DNA of 64,000 bases. Source: Hypomesus transpacificus. Its lineage: Eukaryota > Chordata > Actinopteri > Osmeriformes > Osmeridae. Shown piece by piece: positions 15,442 through 33,844 of this stretch; position 1 is the stretch's first letter; every line of letters begins with the position of its first letter. Location: positions 3,583,137 through 3,647,136 of the forward strand of contig NC_061064.1 in NCBI RefSeq assembly GCF_021917145.1, written 5' to 3'. The notes beneath the pieces were generated by a model that searched no databases, had not been told where the DNA came from, and worked only from the letters and a program-made list of their open reading frames with translations. The position numbers were made by a program, and so were the translations under genes.

Positions 15442-15486
15442 TGACGTAGATGTCCAAATATGGAACGGAGGAAGACCATATTTAGG
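15442..15486 (-). promoter_or_regulatory. egr1: Proximal CRE-like site and serum response elements of egr1
   Basis: A CRE half-site (TGACGTAG at 15443-15450) is followed by a perfect CArG box, CCAAATATGG at 15454-15463. A near-match, CCATATTTAGG at 15476-15486, has one extra A/T. SRF with ternary complex factors acts through such boxes in mammalian EGR1. Confidence 0.8.
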
Positions 15487-15684
15487 CAACGCAGTCTGGC
15501 TTTTAACATAGGCTATGCAGAAAATAGAGACAACGGGGAGACCAACATTTTAATATTCTGTGATATCTACAGATGTTGGTCGATTAATTGTATGGTTTAC
15601 TATTTTTTAACCGTTGTTCCTTGCTTCAAATGGAGGTTTTCGACTTTAAAAGCATATTTCCAGTGTCTGCAGATGGCTGCCATT

Positions 15685-15776
15685 ACCGGAAATCCCGGTT
15701 AGACGTCATGCCATATAAGGTCGTACCTTCAAATGGAGCGGTTCCGGTGGGTTTGTACTTCCTTGCCCTTATTAGG
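15685..15776 (-). promoter_or_regulatory. egr1: Distal SRE/ETS/CRE cluster of egr1
   Basis: In about 90 bases there are an ETS core (ACCGGAAAT, 15685-15693), a CRE-like GACGTCAT (15702-15709), a perfect CArG box CCATATAAGG (15711-15720), a second ETS core in reverse (TTCCGGT, 15742-15748) and another perfect CArG box CCTTATTAGG (15767-15776). This matches the multi-SRE architecture known for EGR1. Confidence 0.85.
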
Positions 15777-17363
15777 AGTTTCCTGGTGTAATGCTGAGCA
15801 GCGCATGGCAGATAAAAAACTGTAAATCTCTTAGACACGCTCAAGCTGTAATTCATGGCTACACATAAAGTAGCATACATTTGATCAACCATGTACAAAT
15901 GTAACCTATACATACGCATACAACATATATCTGCGTTCAGTTTAATAGCCTACAAAAACGCGTACACAATCACACATACATAAATAATAGCAAACATGGG
16001 TCATGATTGAACGATTGTTTTGGAAATTAAAAAAAAATTGGTAAGTGGTGAACTGGCATATTCATTTTTCATTAGCAGCATCAGCATCTCCACCCCTACC
16101 ACCCTCCGTCTCTCCCCGAGCAGGGAGCCCCCTGTTTAGGCCAGATGACTGGGAGCACAGGTGCTCACTCAGCATCTTTCAAGGGGGAATTCTCTGGTCT
16201 CATATTGGACACTGTTGCACCTGAGCTATTTTTAAACCACTGCAATATGCTGCTAACCTGAGAGAGCCAATGTTTCATGAGCAACTGCATCTGCAAATGA
16301 CAAATGTATGTATTTGTTGTTTTTCTAGATGCTGGTGAAGCGGTTGGTGGGTTAAGAAACATAGAACATATTCACAGTAATCTAGAAAATAAAAGGAATT
16401 ATAAAATATGCACAAACAAACCAAAGTATTGTATTTTATTTTTATGAAACTAAATTAAATAATTATGTTATATAGTAAATACAATAAAGTGTCATTATTC
16501 TCATGGGCAGAGCTTGATCCAAAAGCACAGAGTAAGCCAGGGAGAGTTTCTTGTGAGCATGCCCAGTGCCAGTCTGCCTATATGGGTCAAGGGTGCCTTG
16601 CAGACCGCCAGCCTTTTGGTCCAGCAGTAGTGACAGACTGTTACAGCTGCTCCATATATTATGGCGTATAATACCATCATGTGTCATGACAGTAGAATCC
16701 AAGCCTGAAGGAAGAGAGGTGGGAAGAGCCTCCTGGCTTCCCTGGGTCAGAGTGCCTCTTCTGGGCAGATTCTCCAGGCAATACAGGCTGGTCTGTCGCT
16801 CTTTGATCAGTGAGATCACAGCCTGTTATGTCATCTGTCCTACTTTCTAACATGGCGCAGCCAGGGGAGTCTCTACAATCTCTCTCTCTCTCTCTTTCCA
16901 ATTCTCCTATCTTTACTATAACTTCAATTGTAGTACTTCAGACAGCTAGACCAGAAATCTTAAGTGCAGAAATCCTAGAAAGAACGAAGGCAATTCCTAA
17001 TTAGCTTGAGGATGTCTCAGAAGAACCAATGCCTTTAATCAGATCAGAATTAGAATGCTGCACTCAGAATATAAGGAACTTTCTAGGTTTTTGAACATAC
17101 CAACGACTCAATGAAAATAACAACATTAAATAAGTACAAAATAAATCGAATTCCAAAAGTCTAAGGCTCATCCCAAATAAGCTTTCAGCTTGCATTTGGG
17201 ATGGTGTGTCGGTGTGTCAGTGTGTCAGACCACTGTGTTGGTGGAGACTTTGCATTTCTGTGTGTAAAGCCAAAGCCCTGAGGGAGAGAGAGAGGGAGGG
17301 AGAAACAGGCATAGCAGGTCCGTTCTCTTTATCAGGGCTTCTCCTTGCTGCAGATCCCCTGCG

Positions 17364-17401
<38 letters not shown>
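17364..17401. repeat. Poly-C tract, 38 bases
   Basis: An uninterrupted run of C, followed by a second shorter C run near 17413-17422. Length in the assembly is likely unreliable. Confidence 0.95.
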
Positions 17402-17402
<1 letters not shown>

Positions 17403-17539
17403 CCAACGCATACCCCCCCCCCCTTCTTCCTTTCCTTGCTCAGCAGTTGATATCTAATTAAGCCTCGGTCCCTCGGTGTGAGAAAAACAGATAAACAGAG
17501 GGAGAGAATGAAAGATGGAGAGAGGGACAGGCTAAAGAG

Positions 17540-17596
17540 AGAGGCAGAGAGGCAGAGAGGCAGAGAGGCAGAGAGGCAGAGAGGCAGAGAGGCAGG
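17540..17596 (+). repeat. GGCAGAGA tandem array
   Basis: About seven copies of an 8-base GGCAGAGA unit within a purine-rich stretch. Confidence 0.9.
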
Positions 17597-18661
17597 GAGT
17601 GTTCCATCACATCTCTGTTTCCAGTTCTGCGTATGCCTGTGTCTGTTTGAAACCGTTACACAACCAAACATGTCTATGTGTGTTTCATAGTAGGTCAGGA
17701 TAGACATTAATTCTTTATCTGCGACCAGGGTTGTAAAACCTCTAAAGATGTTAAGAAGCTTGTAATGTTGAGAATCTTTTCACAAATGTTCCACGCAGAT
17801 AAAACAATTTATACTATTGTGAGAAACAAGATCTGACTCTTACCAGTAAGGAGATGGAAAATGTCTGTTTCCTTTCAACAGCTCTTTTTCTCATTTTACA
17901 TTGTTTGCTGAAACACTGGAGGAAAGCTTGTGAGTTATTAGAGAGCGACAAACACCTACACACACACCATTGATTGACACTGGGTATAATACTCCCTCAA
18001 AGCTGAACACTCTTTCAGAGCCAGCATGGGGTACACTTCAGGGTTCAATGTTCCTTTGATTTAGGTCAACATGTTAACATGATATGGCTTGAGTAATGCA
18101 TTTCTTATTTTCAATCCACAGTACATTGAGTTAATGCTTAGGCTAATAAATTAAGATGTTCCAACCAGTACTTCTTTGCCTTGTTTTGTACTATCACATT
18201 TGCAGTAAGGCAACACCTTAGAGTATAAGTTGCTCCCTGTTCAATCTCTCTTTCCCCCCTCCAACACACACACACTCTCTTTCTGTTTGATCTCTTCTCC
18301 CTGCCTCTTCCTTTCCTCTTTCTCTGAATTCAGAATTACTGAGCTTCCTTCTTCAGAGTCCCATGTACCTCATGACATCGTCTAGCTGAACAAAGAAAGG
18401 TAAAAAAGGTGTGAGAATGATTAGAACGCAGTGTGTGTGTGGGTATCTGTGAGTGTATCAACTCATGCGTGCACATGAGTGTATTTGTGTCAAGTCTTGC
18501 CTTCTCGAGAATGCAATCATTTTTGGCATGAAGAAACCCTAAACTCCTAGGCTTGTCTGTCTAGTTCTGCTTTCTTCTTTACTTCCTTTCCTATTTTTTC
18601 CCCACCAGTTCTTGGTGCCTCCTTTTCCCCTGCATATTTGTGTGTATATATGTGTGTATGT

Positions 18662-18845
18662 GGGGGAGTCAGGTGGCTGAGCGGTGAGGGAATCGGGCTA
18701 GTAATCAGAAGGTTGCCAGTTCGATTCAAATGTGCCAAATGTGTCCTTGGGCAAGGCACTTCACCCTACTTGCTTTGAGGGGAATGTCCCTGTACTTACT
18801 GTAAGTCGCTCTGGATAAAAGCGTCTGTTAAATGACTAAATGTAC
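18662..18845 (+). mobile_element. tRNA-derived SINE, near full length
   Basis: The head resembles a Leu/Ser-type tRNA, with a box A match (TGGCTGAGCGG) and a box B-like GGTTGCCAGTTCGATTC about 45 bases later. A conserved body (GTGTCCTTGGGCAAGGCACTTC...) and a tail (GTAAGTCGCTCTGGATAAAA...) follow. Three related copies in the lcp2 introns define the element's ends. The tail matches the LINE 3' end at 24.6 kb. Confidence 0.85.
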
Positions 18846-19081
18846 GTGTTTTCTACCTGGCGTCCATCTCTTACACAAGCGTTTACTTAAACAAACACCA
18901 AGGGCTCACACCATAGAGAGACACAACCCAAAGGGTTACCAAGTCCACTATGAAAGTGTTCTAAACATAGCTCAAAGAGAGTTGAATAATATCTGTTTTT
19001 GGTGAATGTTCCATTCTGAGGACTGTTGTCATCCTGTTGTTTGTGTGGGTGGCTGACAGGACCAGACCCCTGGGGTTCAGC

Positions 19082-19112
19082 GAGAGAGACAGAGAGAGAG
19101 AGAGAGAGAGAC

Positions 19113-19197
<85 letters not shown>

Positions 19198-19205
19198 AAG
19201 AAAGA
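19082..19205. repeat. (GA)n microsatellite
   Basis: About 110 bases of GA with a few CA interruptions, ending in GAAA units. It encodes Arg-Glu frames that are not genes. Confidence 0.95.
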
Positions 19206-22200
19206 AAGAAAAAATGGAGAGCGAGCGAGAGGAGGGTGGAAACTGTGACACTACTTCCTGTGTGTATTTACCACTGTGTTGAAGATCACACTAGGCTAGT
19301 CATCCAGCATAGCACAGTGCAAGGGAAACTTTGTTCTCATATTTGAATACATTTTCATGTCATGTTAAAAATAGCCAAACTGTAAATAACAAGATTTTCC
19401 ACATTACATCCACAACAGGCCTGAATGGAGGCTTCAATAGGTGTCAAACTGTTAACTGTGTATCTTTATAGTTGTGTTTAATAACTGGGGCCTTCCCCTT
19501 AAATCCTCCTCTAGACTCTGAGTGACCTCAAGGTCTGTGTGATTATGGATCTACATGATTTGTGGAGTGAAATTAAAGCCGTTGATTTCTCAGACATGGC
19601 AGACTTAATGTACATACAGTGTCGTTGGATTGGATGTTGTTTGATGTTACCCATAAATGGGTGTTTTGAACACACATCTGTTTACCTAAATAAAAAGGAA
19701 GATTGGATGCTTCTGACATAATAATCTGATGTATCCTGTTATCGGACATACCGTTTCTGAACGTCATTATGAGATTCAGATCAACGTTTGATCCATGGTC
19801 TCAGGGCTGTGTGCCTACTGGCATGTATTCAACAATCCACTACTGATGTCTGCTGATACCCCTGTTGAGATCTACAGACTGTGGTGGTCCCAGAGGGACC
19901 AAAACAAACAGAAACATACTGCCTACTGTTCTGGTATGATAGTGGACCACATGACCCATTTACCAGCATCCCACCTGCATTGGAACAGTACAGTGGTGTG
20001 TGTGTGTGTGAGTGTGAGTCACTAACTTTCCCCCCAACAGTAAAGCAGCCCACCCAAACTTAACCTGAAGTGTGACACTTATTTCCAACAACGCAAAAAC
20101 ACAAACACTTAACAGGCCCTCAGCATTCTCATTGTCAACACTTGTGGCCTCATCCAAAACCATTTTTCTGGAGTGGGTGAGTAAGAGTGAAAAGATAGAG
20201 AGGTAGACAGTGATTTGATCTGATTGGAGCTTTTTTCAGGCTCTCTACCTTGCCGGTTTGCATGTATGTCTGTCTGTATATCCATGTCTGTTAGCCTGTC
20301 TGCATGGAAAGTCTACATGAACTAAATGACACAGAGGGATAGCGCACGATTCAATCTACGATTGAATCTACGACGATCTACGACTATCTGTCTTTCCCTT
20401 ACTTTGTTGTACTGCTTAATAATATTAGGCAACATATATTACACGTTCAGGGTACACTGCTATGAATATACTTCCTACAGGAAATGTTTATGGTTTCAGG
20501 CAGTTTCCATAGAAACGTGGTAAAAGTGACTCAACTCAAGCCCAGTGCAGCTGCTGTGTGTTTGTGTGTCAATGTGTTAAGGATGCAACACAAAAACCTC
20601 GGGGTAACTCTAGAGGGGGATTATGTGACACATAGAAAGACAATCTTCAACCAGCCACAGAGAGCCGAGTTAGAGAGGATGACAGCTGGAAGTCAACTCT
20701 CCAAGGGGTCAACTCCTTGAGGGTGATGGGGGTGGAGGGCTGGGGTTAAAAAGTCTGGAAGGTGCCATTCTGAGTACCAGGGGTCCCGCTAGAGGCGGGG
20801 TGTCACTGGTGAAGTCCGGCTGGCCAGTGTAAGCTGGAGGGGGAGGGTTTGTAGGGCATAGGAACCAGGCTCCTGCAGCGGGAGTGTGTGGGACTGTCAG
20901 GCATTCTACTTGTAGTGTGACAGTGATGGTAGAGGACAGAGGAGGACAGCGAGGATGAGACCCACATGACAGCGGCCACCCTTAGCTCCTGCTGACTGCA
21001 CCGCCTAATCTCCTCTCCTTGTGTTGTCAACGAGGGGACGGGTAGCCTGGACCAGGGGGATGGAGACAGTGGTAGATGGCCTGGTGCACCTTATGTAGGA
21101 AAACGACACAGCGCGCTTTTTCTATAGTCACAATTGGCACAGTATTTTAAGGATGCCAATAGATTTGAACTTGAATGAAGGCAAGTCTTCACACAGCAGC
21201 AGGCCTGTATGGCTGGCACATGGTGACACTAAATAAAAGACCCCCAACAATGTCATACTGAGAGTTGTCAGCATGCTTCTTTTACTTCATAATTACATTA
21301 TACAACATGTATATATCAGTGTACATAAAATGTGAGTGTGTATGGAAATATATGTCTCTTGTCTGGCAGGCCACCATACTACACTTCAGGGCAGGCGTGT
21401 AGTAGGTTTGACCACATTGCAGACTGTCTGCATACCCAGCCATTATCACACCCATCTGGCTAATGTCCTTAATCTGTTTTGTTATGCAAGCCTTGACAGG
21501 TAAAAGTGCGCAGTTCTTTTACTTTATGGGCTCAACAATCAAGGAAACGTTCCCTTTCAAAGCTCTTACCTAGTTCAACAGCTCCCTCTGCTGTTCAGAT
21601 AGAGAAATACAACTAATTTAAAGACAGTTGGTGAGTAGAACATGCATTTCTAGTTATCAGACTAAGAGGTTTTCTTACTGAATATTAAGTTCAATATAGA
21701 AACTATATGTCGAACAAGGGTGCATCAAGAATCAGAAATAATCAGATTTGGCATGTCAAGTAGTAAGTGTACATTGAATCTTTTGCTATTCTACAAACAG
21801 CATATTCATTTAGTAACAGTTGAGACTGTTATATTATAAATTACTGCATGTGTAATTTTTTCTACTTTTTTAAACCCCTCATTACACTAATAACACGTAT
21901 CCTACCTAATACTACACCCAGAACTGGGAAAGTGTTTGTGAACAGCCATCGTATTGTTCTAAACATTAGGTAAGTTATACAAGATATCGGTGGCTCTGGT
22001 GGAGAACGTAGTGTTTATAGACTATAGTCCTAATAGTCCTTTTTTTATGTAATGAGAGGTATGGATGTTGGTGTTACTAGCACTGTCTGATATAGTAAAT
22101 GTTGCCTCACATTACATGCTTACATTCACCTGTTTTAGCTAGGCCTACATGTTCTGTTTGGTAGAAGCCAGGTAGACTAGCTATCTAGTTCATTAAGTTA

Positions 22201-23057
22201 CCTTGCTAATACAAGTTCTCCGAGATCGTCACCCATTATGATGGCAATAACAAGAGATTGTGCAATAACTCGATGTCCGTGTAAGGCTCTGTTTGGGAGA
22301 AATGATGGACACCTCTTTCTTGGAAATGGCGGTGAGACATTTCCCCCCGGTGTGTAGGCTTCGTTTCATCACCAGTAAACACGTCTGCTGCCTAGGCAAT
22401 GTAATGATACCAACAGGATACTGACAACTTACATTACCACTACTGAACTGTTGTAGAGTACCAGTACTGAATTAGAAGGCAAGAATCACCATCGGTTTCA
22501 CTCTTCTTCGGCAACAGGGAGCCTTGATGACCTAAAATGATGATCTACTGTAGCTAGCAGCTAACGTCTAAGGCTCTGAATAAACACCTAATTTTGGTGT
22601 TGAAAAGCATTCCCGATTTGTTTGAGACATGTTTATCTCGTCACAAAGCACCGTACTTTACAGGGTTTTAATTAAGCCAGACAAAAGAGCAGCTTGACAA
22701 TTAAATTATAACAGATCCTAAAGAAGAATGAAGCTTCTGGCTTCTGTGAGCTACACGCAAGAGGTTTGAAATCCGCGACCCCTACAAATACATGCCCAGC
22801 AAGAGATACTTGATTTGTACAGGTTGTGGAATTGTTGTTGTATGAAATAGTTTCAATTTCTGAAATCAGCAGAGTAGATAGTGTGAAAAATAGACGATCT
22901 ACACATTCAAAAACGTATTAAGAACCAGATAAGGTTTTTATGAATGGCACATTTATATGAAGAATGTATCTACCCACCTATTCTGTGGTGTTGCGTAGAC
23001 ATTGCGTATTGATAATTCCCATCCATTTCCAAAAGCTCAACAACCTAGAGCCACACT

Positions 23058-23063
23058 TTTATT
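23058..23063 (-). terminator. ctbp1: Candidate poly(A) signal of the CtBP gene
   Basis: The minus strand reads AATAAA about 500 bases after the CtBP stop. A longer 3' UTR cannot be excluded. Confidence 0.35.
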
Positions 23064-23564
23064 TTGATACTATAAATGCATTGAGCCCTACATTATAAAA
23101 TCCACTGTACTGTTTTTGAACAAATAGTTGTGGAAAATGAAATTCATATCGGCAATTCCATTTCAGATTGGCCTTACTTCTTAACATACCAAACAGCTAT
23201 GAGAAAACAATAAAAGAAAAAAAACACAAAACAGGTTTACAAAAAGATGTACAAAAAACACGGAGCTACAGGAGAATCAGAGACACACACAGAGTTAAAA
23301 AGCAAACTGGAGAAAAATCCTTGAGTAATCCACTTATTGCTTCCTGGGTGAGAAAGATAGAGAGACACTAGAGAGAGGGAGGAGGCAGACTGGTCTCTCT
23401 TGAAGAGTTCTGTTTAGTGGGACGGGACCATAGCCGGGTCACACCAGAGTCTATCTGCATCACTGAGGGGCACCGAAGGAATGTTGTGGATGAGGGGGCA
23501 GCTGAGGGGCCGGGGTGACAAGTTCCTACGTAGGATAAGGATCAGGGTACGCAAATGTAGGGGG

Positions 23565-29053
<5,489 letters not shown>

Positions 29054-30560
29054 CTCCGTTCTTCTCAGCCGATGGAACACGAACACGGGGCACACGGGAA
29101 AACAATGTTCCACAGTCAGATAGCGGCGCGCTTTATTCAACACAACACGTCCCACGTGCACTGCACGGTTTAGTACCACCTAAAAAACGATTTACCGTGT
29201 CAATGTTTACAATCCTATTACACTAAACTGACGGTCTCTCAAGAATAGATACCTGGCTAAGGTTTGCCATTTGATTGCTAACTAGTAGAGTAGTAAACAC
29301 AGCACAATCCATGTCAAGAAATATATCGTTAGCTAGTATCTACAGCTAGTATGTAACCAGCTAATAGCTAGTAACAGTAGACTAGCTTTCTATTAAAAAG
29401 TAGTGGAACGCATTTTGTTAGCAAACAAAGTTGGATAGCAAGTGCTAGCTAAGCAATCATGCTAAAATCAACTAGTCTGACTGGACTCAATGTTTTATAA
29501 CCGTCAGCTAACTAGCCTTGCTAGCTTGCTCTTCTTGCCACTACTGTTTAATTTTTTATGTGGCCGGCTGGCTATCAATTTTAATCGTAAAAGTTAGCGA
29601 TATAAAACCTAAGCTATTATTCAGCTACTGGCAACGTGCCTAATATGTTATGCTAGCTAGCTAGCACAGTAATTATATGTTGGCGACCACTTAAGGCCTG
29701 CTACTATCTGTAAAAAAAAAAAATTCAGATCTACGACCATTGATGGCTAACATTTAGCTAGACAGCTACGGTTTAGCTAGCCCGTTAACAAAACAGGTGA
29801 CCTAGCTATACTATTACTTCAGGCGGCAAAAATAAACAAGTTCCCGTTCCCCAAAAGTAGATTACTATAGGTTAACTACTTATTCATAAAAAGTTTGATT
29901 GAATCAAGTTGATTGAAAGCACAGTAGTTCCGTTAAAATGTCAAATTATTACCAAGAGGCAAGTTCTCAGTTGGTCCTACGGGGGTCAGCAATAGTTAGT
30001 AAGTTAGCTAGCTAGCTTGTTTGCTAATGTTAGTTCTTCCCACTTATGGGTCTTCATGAATCCAAACAGTTTATTCAAGGGGTAGTCAGGTGACGGACGG
30101 GTCGGCGGACGAGTCAGAACAAGGGCTGCGTCTATGCACTGCAGCTGTTTTCAGTTGAGCATGACGCCTTCATGTGATAAAATAGGTTGACCACTGACTG
30201 AGCGAGACAAAGAATGCATATACATTTAACCTATCTCCTAACTTTTAGTTGTCCCGACATAAACAGTTAAATAATATGTTGTTTCACAACATATCCTACA
30301 CCTGTCCTATGTCTACAGACCGGTTAACGCGGTAAAGGAAAACAACCAGACAATTCCAGTGTAAATATAGCTGTATATTATAAGACGGGATTGGGTTAAT
30401 AAACCTTACAAAAAATATGGAATTTACTTTGACAGCTTAGATTAAAGACATGCATCAGTATATCCATAGTTGTAGTCGCCTAGGCTGATCTGTCAACTGA
30501 GCACAAAACCAGGAACAAAGAGGTCAGACACTTCTGTTTCCTTGTAAAATAATTTCCAAT
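29054..30560. other. CtBP upstream region and gap to fam53c
   Basis: AT-rich sequence dense in GCTAGC/TAGCTAG words, a pattern seen near other promoters in this window (about 5320 and 34690). The CtBP promoter probably lies just above 29180. No coding exon is visible. Confidence 0.5.
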
Positions 30561-30564
30561 AAAC

Positions 30565-30570
30565 TTTATT
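30565..30570 (-). terminator. fam53c: Poly(A) signal of fam53c
   Basis: The minus strand reads AATAAA here, giving a 3' UTR of about 980 bases after the stop at 31550. A plus-strand AATAAA immediately adjacent (30558-30563) is probably coincidental. Confidence 0.55.
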
Positions 30571-31549
30571 TATACACAAACTGAGTTTGAAATTGCCATA
30601 TTTTTAACACATACAATAAAAAAAACATCTCTATAAGACAGCAATGGCCTGCCCCAGGACTCTCAGCTACCATCTTTACACAGAACTGGTTCTCAACAAA
30701 TGAAATTGTTGTATAATACAATTTAACAATGTGCCCTCAGAATACAGTGGTTGCTTCTATTTAGAAGTTTTGTTTAACTTTTCAAACACAGTGCATTCAT
30801 TATCAATGTCTATACCTCACCCTTTTCAGAGGAATGCATCGTATAGATAAGAAATATTAAGTAAAAAGCAGAAAATAACAAAATGACTAATATCAACAGC
30901 TACACAATTCATTTCCTTTTCATAGTTGAATTTTTTTGTTTACAGACAAAAACATGGTGTCTTAAGGCTTATTCTGAGTCTTATGGATTGATTACCAGAA
31001 ACTATAAGGTCTGCAGAAAGAAAAACTGCAATGAGAGACTGCCTTTTTGCATAAAACTGAACAAAACACGGATAACTCATCACCATCATTTAGGAAAGTC
31101 TATTCTCACTACTTTACTGAAAAAGACAACTGTGGGGAATTGTCCAGTCAAAGAAAGAAAGCAAGCGACCCACTGTTGTTGGTCTGTTTCTTCCTGTTCC
31201 ATTCTAGTCAGGTTGAGGGTGCATTAAGAAGATATCCAACCAACACACACACTATGGGATCAGCTAGAACCTCCAGCTTTCGGATTATTCACAAGAATGT
31301 TTCAGCAAGGTGTTCTGGAATGTACTCTGATGGGACGACAGCATCAATGGCTACCTGCGTTCTCCGTTCTTATTGATAGTAGTCAAATCATCACTGTTGT
31401 CAACGAGCTTCTATTGGCCCAGATCATCCCACCAGAGAGAGGGTGTGGTGTTGTTCCTGAGAGCCCAGCTGATTGGAGGGTAGCAGGCCAGAGAGAGGGG
31501 GGTGAAGTGGGAGGGGCCTAGGGGGAAACATCTTCCAATGTACAAGATT

Positions 31550-33844
31550 CTAATTCTCTTCAATAAGGTTCAAGTCTAGTTCTGTACAATCCCTCTCAAA
31601 GACACTCTGAGGACCCCCATCTCTTTCAGGGTCCTCTTCCTCCCCCTCCTCATCCTCCTCCTCCTCATCACTCTCACTCAGAGGCCCGATACTGGTCCTT
31701 CCCAGCCCCTCTGCGGGGGAGCATGAGCCCCGGAAGTCCCCTAGGAAGGGCTCCAGGCCCATGCAAACGTCTCCTCCACAGGCCAGCCTGCCTCGCTCCA
31801 GACAGCCCAAGGGGTCAGTGCTGCGCGTCTGGGGGTAGAGACATAGAATACATCAACAGTTAGAGGAAACAGACACAGCCTAGGAGATCACATAAAATAT
31901 CATCACAATCATCTCAACTGAAGGGAGACCGACCATGTTCTCTCACACAAGGTTATGGATGTTATCTGGTATTGTAATGTGATTTACTGTGTTTCTTTTC
32001 TCAGCTAAGAAGACATCAATTGTCCCTGGCTATCGATGACTAAATAACTCTTCATATCCTTAAAGAACATAAACTGCACATGTATATCATACCAGAATCT
32101 TTTTTGGTCTGTTTTTAAAACATTAGTTAAAAAAATCTAATGTGAAGGTCACTCTGAAGCTGAAAATGTAAGTGGTGGGCAAAGGGGGCCACAAAAAAAA
32201 GAAATTTGTAGTGTAACTAGGACTTTTTGCAGCTGTATGCAAAGTATATGCAAATGAGCACCAGAGAGACTTGTGTGTACAGGGAATTGAGCTGGCATGG
32301 CTTTGTGCCCACACTTTAGTCAGCACCGGGGACTGGCACCCTGCTATCCCCATGTAGACTTACTCAGGGACTGGGCTTTGGATCTTAGAGATAGAGGCTT
32401 GACTGAGGAATATTTTAGTCCAAAACTACAGTCTAGGCATGTACCTGGGTCATCTTGGTAAAGTCCAGCACTGGGCGAGCAAAGGGCCTGTCAGGGTCTC
32501 GCCGTCTCTTCAAGCCGGGCTTTAGCAGCAGCAGGTCGCAGGGCTGGGAGTGGCAGCGAGGGAGCTGAGGGGGGATGGCCCTGCGCAGCGAGGACGGTGT
32601 ACTGCAGGCCGAGGAGGGAGAGGCGGGTACGGGAGGGGGTGGAGCCATAGGCTGGAGGGGCGGGACTGGGGGAGGAGGCAGGAACTGGGCTGTGGCATCT
32701 CTGATGAGGACTGGGGAGAGGGAGAATCGGCGCTGAGGTGGAGGAGGAGGATGGAGAGGGGACGGGGAGGAAGAGCAGGAGGACGGGGAGGGAAAGAAGC
32801 AGCAACAGGCTCCTCCCCCTCCTGCCGCATCACTGGGGTCCCAGGGGAAGTTCCAGGGCAGGGGGGAGTCTGGAGAGAGGGCGAGGCTAAAGAAGGTGGG
32901 ACTGGAGGAGGAGTGGAGCGAAGAGTTGAGAGAAGAGCTGGGAGCACGGAGCGGACAAGCCCCCCCCGCTGCACCCCCTCCACTGTGGCACTGGCGGTTG
33001 ACAGGCGTCCAGACCTTTGAGGCACTGGGACGCCAGGTGTAGCGGCAGCGGGAGAGGTCCTCTGGCACCGACAGGGAGCGGCAGTGCCGTTTGGGTGGCG
33101 GCGGGGGGGGAGGGGGCGCCCCTGGGAGAGACAGGTCGGTTGCGGAGGTGCTGGGGACCAGGGGCCGGTGCAGGGGGTCCTCCTCAGGGAGGTGTTCGTC
33201 TGAGGGGACCAGGGGCACGGGCCCGGGGGGGAAGCTGGAGCTCAGCACCCCCTGCAGGCTAGGTTTGGAGGGAGGGCACAGCTGCCAATAACTACTTTCT
33301 ATAGAGACAGGGAGACAGAGCAACGGCAGAAGGTTAGGCCCTAGAACCTTGAATAGAAACTCTGTATAATGCAACCGTTCGTAAGACATCACTGATCTGA
33401 CTTTACTAAAGTAACCATGTTAGATGAGAGATTAGCACAGAGAAGCATTCTTAGTACTACTAATTGATCTTGAGGGTCAAGATAAGCTTGTGTGACGGCT
33501 ACTCACCAGGCATCAATCCATCTGTGGGCCAGCAGACTGCGAGGTTGTTGGGTTCGAGCAGAGACTGGAAGACATTGAGGTTTTGTTTAGTCAGGGGACA
33601 CCATGCCATAAAAGATGAGTTATATATTATGACTTCACAGGCTGAATAATTAGAGGCTGAATATCACACATGGAATGCGACACCTAGACATGGACTCAAT
33701 ATGTAGCAGTATATAGACATGAAAAGAACAGACAAAGACAGATAAAAAGTCAGTCAGACAGGTCCATACCACACTGAGAGCCCCTTGGCAAATGTCGGCA
33801 TCCAGACTCTGTTTCTGCAGGCGCTCCACAATCAGAGTGACCAT
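31550..33844 (-). CDS. fam53c: FAM53C
   Basis: Coding exons on the minus strand: 33770-33844, 33507-33564, 32445-33298 and 31550-31828, closing in frame to 421 residues. The start MVTLIVERLQKQSLD matches the family start MVTLITEKLQ/MITLITEQLQ. The main exon carries KRHCRSLSVPEDLSR (residues 114-128, a phospho-Ser/14-3-3-type motif), PPQRRFSLSP, RCHSQPCDLL and the basic KRRRDPDRP...LDFTKMTQ block. The last exon holds an acidic SESDEEEE stretch and ends DLNLIEEN, diagnostic of FAM53C. FAM53 proteins are intrinsically disordered; FAM53B (Simplet) moves beta-catenin into the nucleus, and the exact role of FAM53C is less clear. The main exon is very Pro/Ser/Gly-rich, which creates long antisense frames that are not genes. 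In human, FAM53C also lies near EGR1. Confidence 0.92.

Larger units (their letters stand above)
15800..23050. other. egr1-ctbp intergenic region
   Basis: About 7 kb without a supportable gene. It contains a poly-C tract, a GGCAGAGA array, a long GA array and one SINE, and is otherwise AT-rich. A somewhat more complex, less repetitive stretch at 22150-22600 has no coding signature that I can see. Regulatory elements for egr1 may lie here, but none can be read directly. Confidence 0.5.

Noticed and set aside
20803-21030. 75-codon minus-strand frame in the egr1-ctbp gap
   Set aside because: No homology that I recognise, low-complexity Ser content and no supporting splice or poly(A) context.
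32550-33262. Plus-strand Gly/Arg-rich open frames opposite fam53c
   Set aside because: Antisense to the proline-rich FAM53C exon; composition follows directly from the opposite strand.
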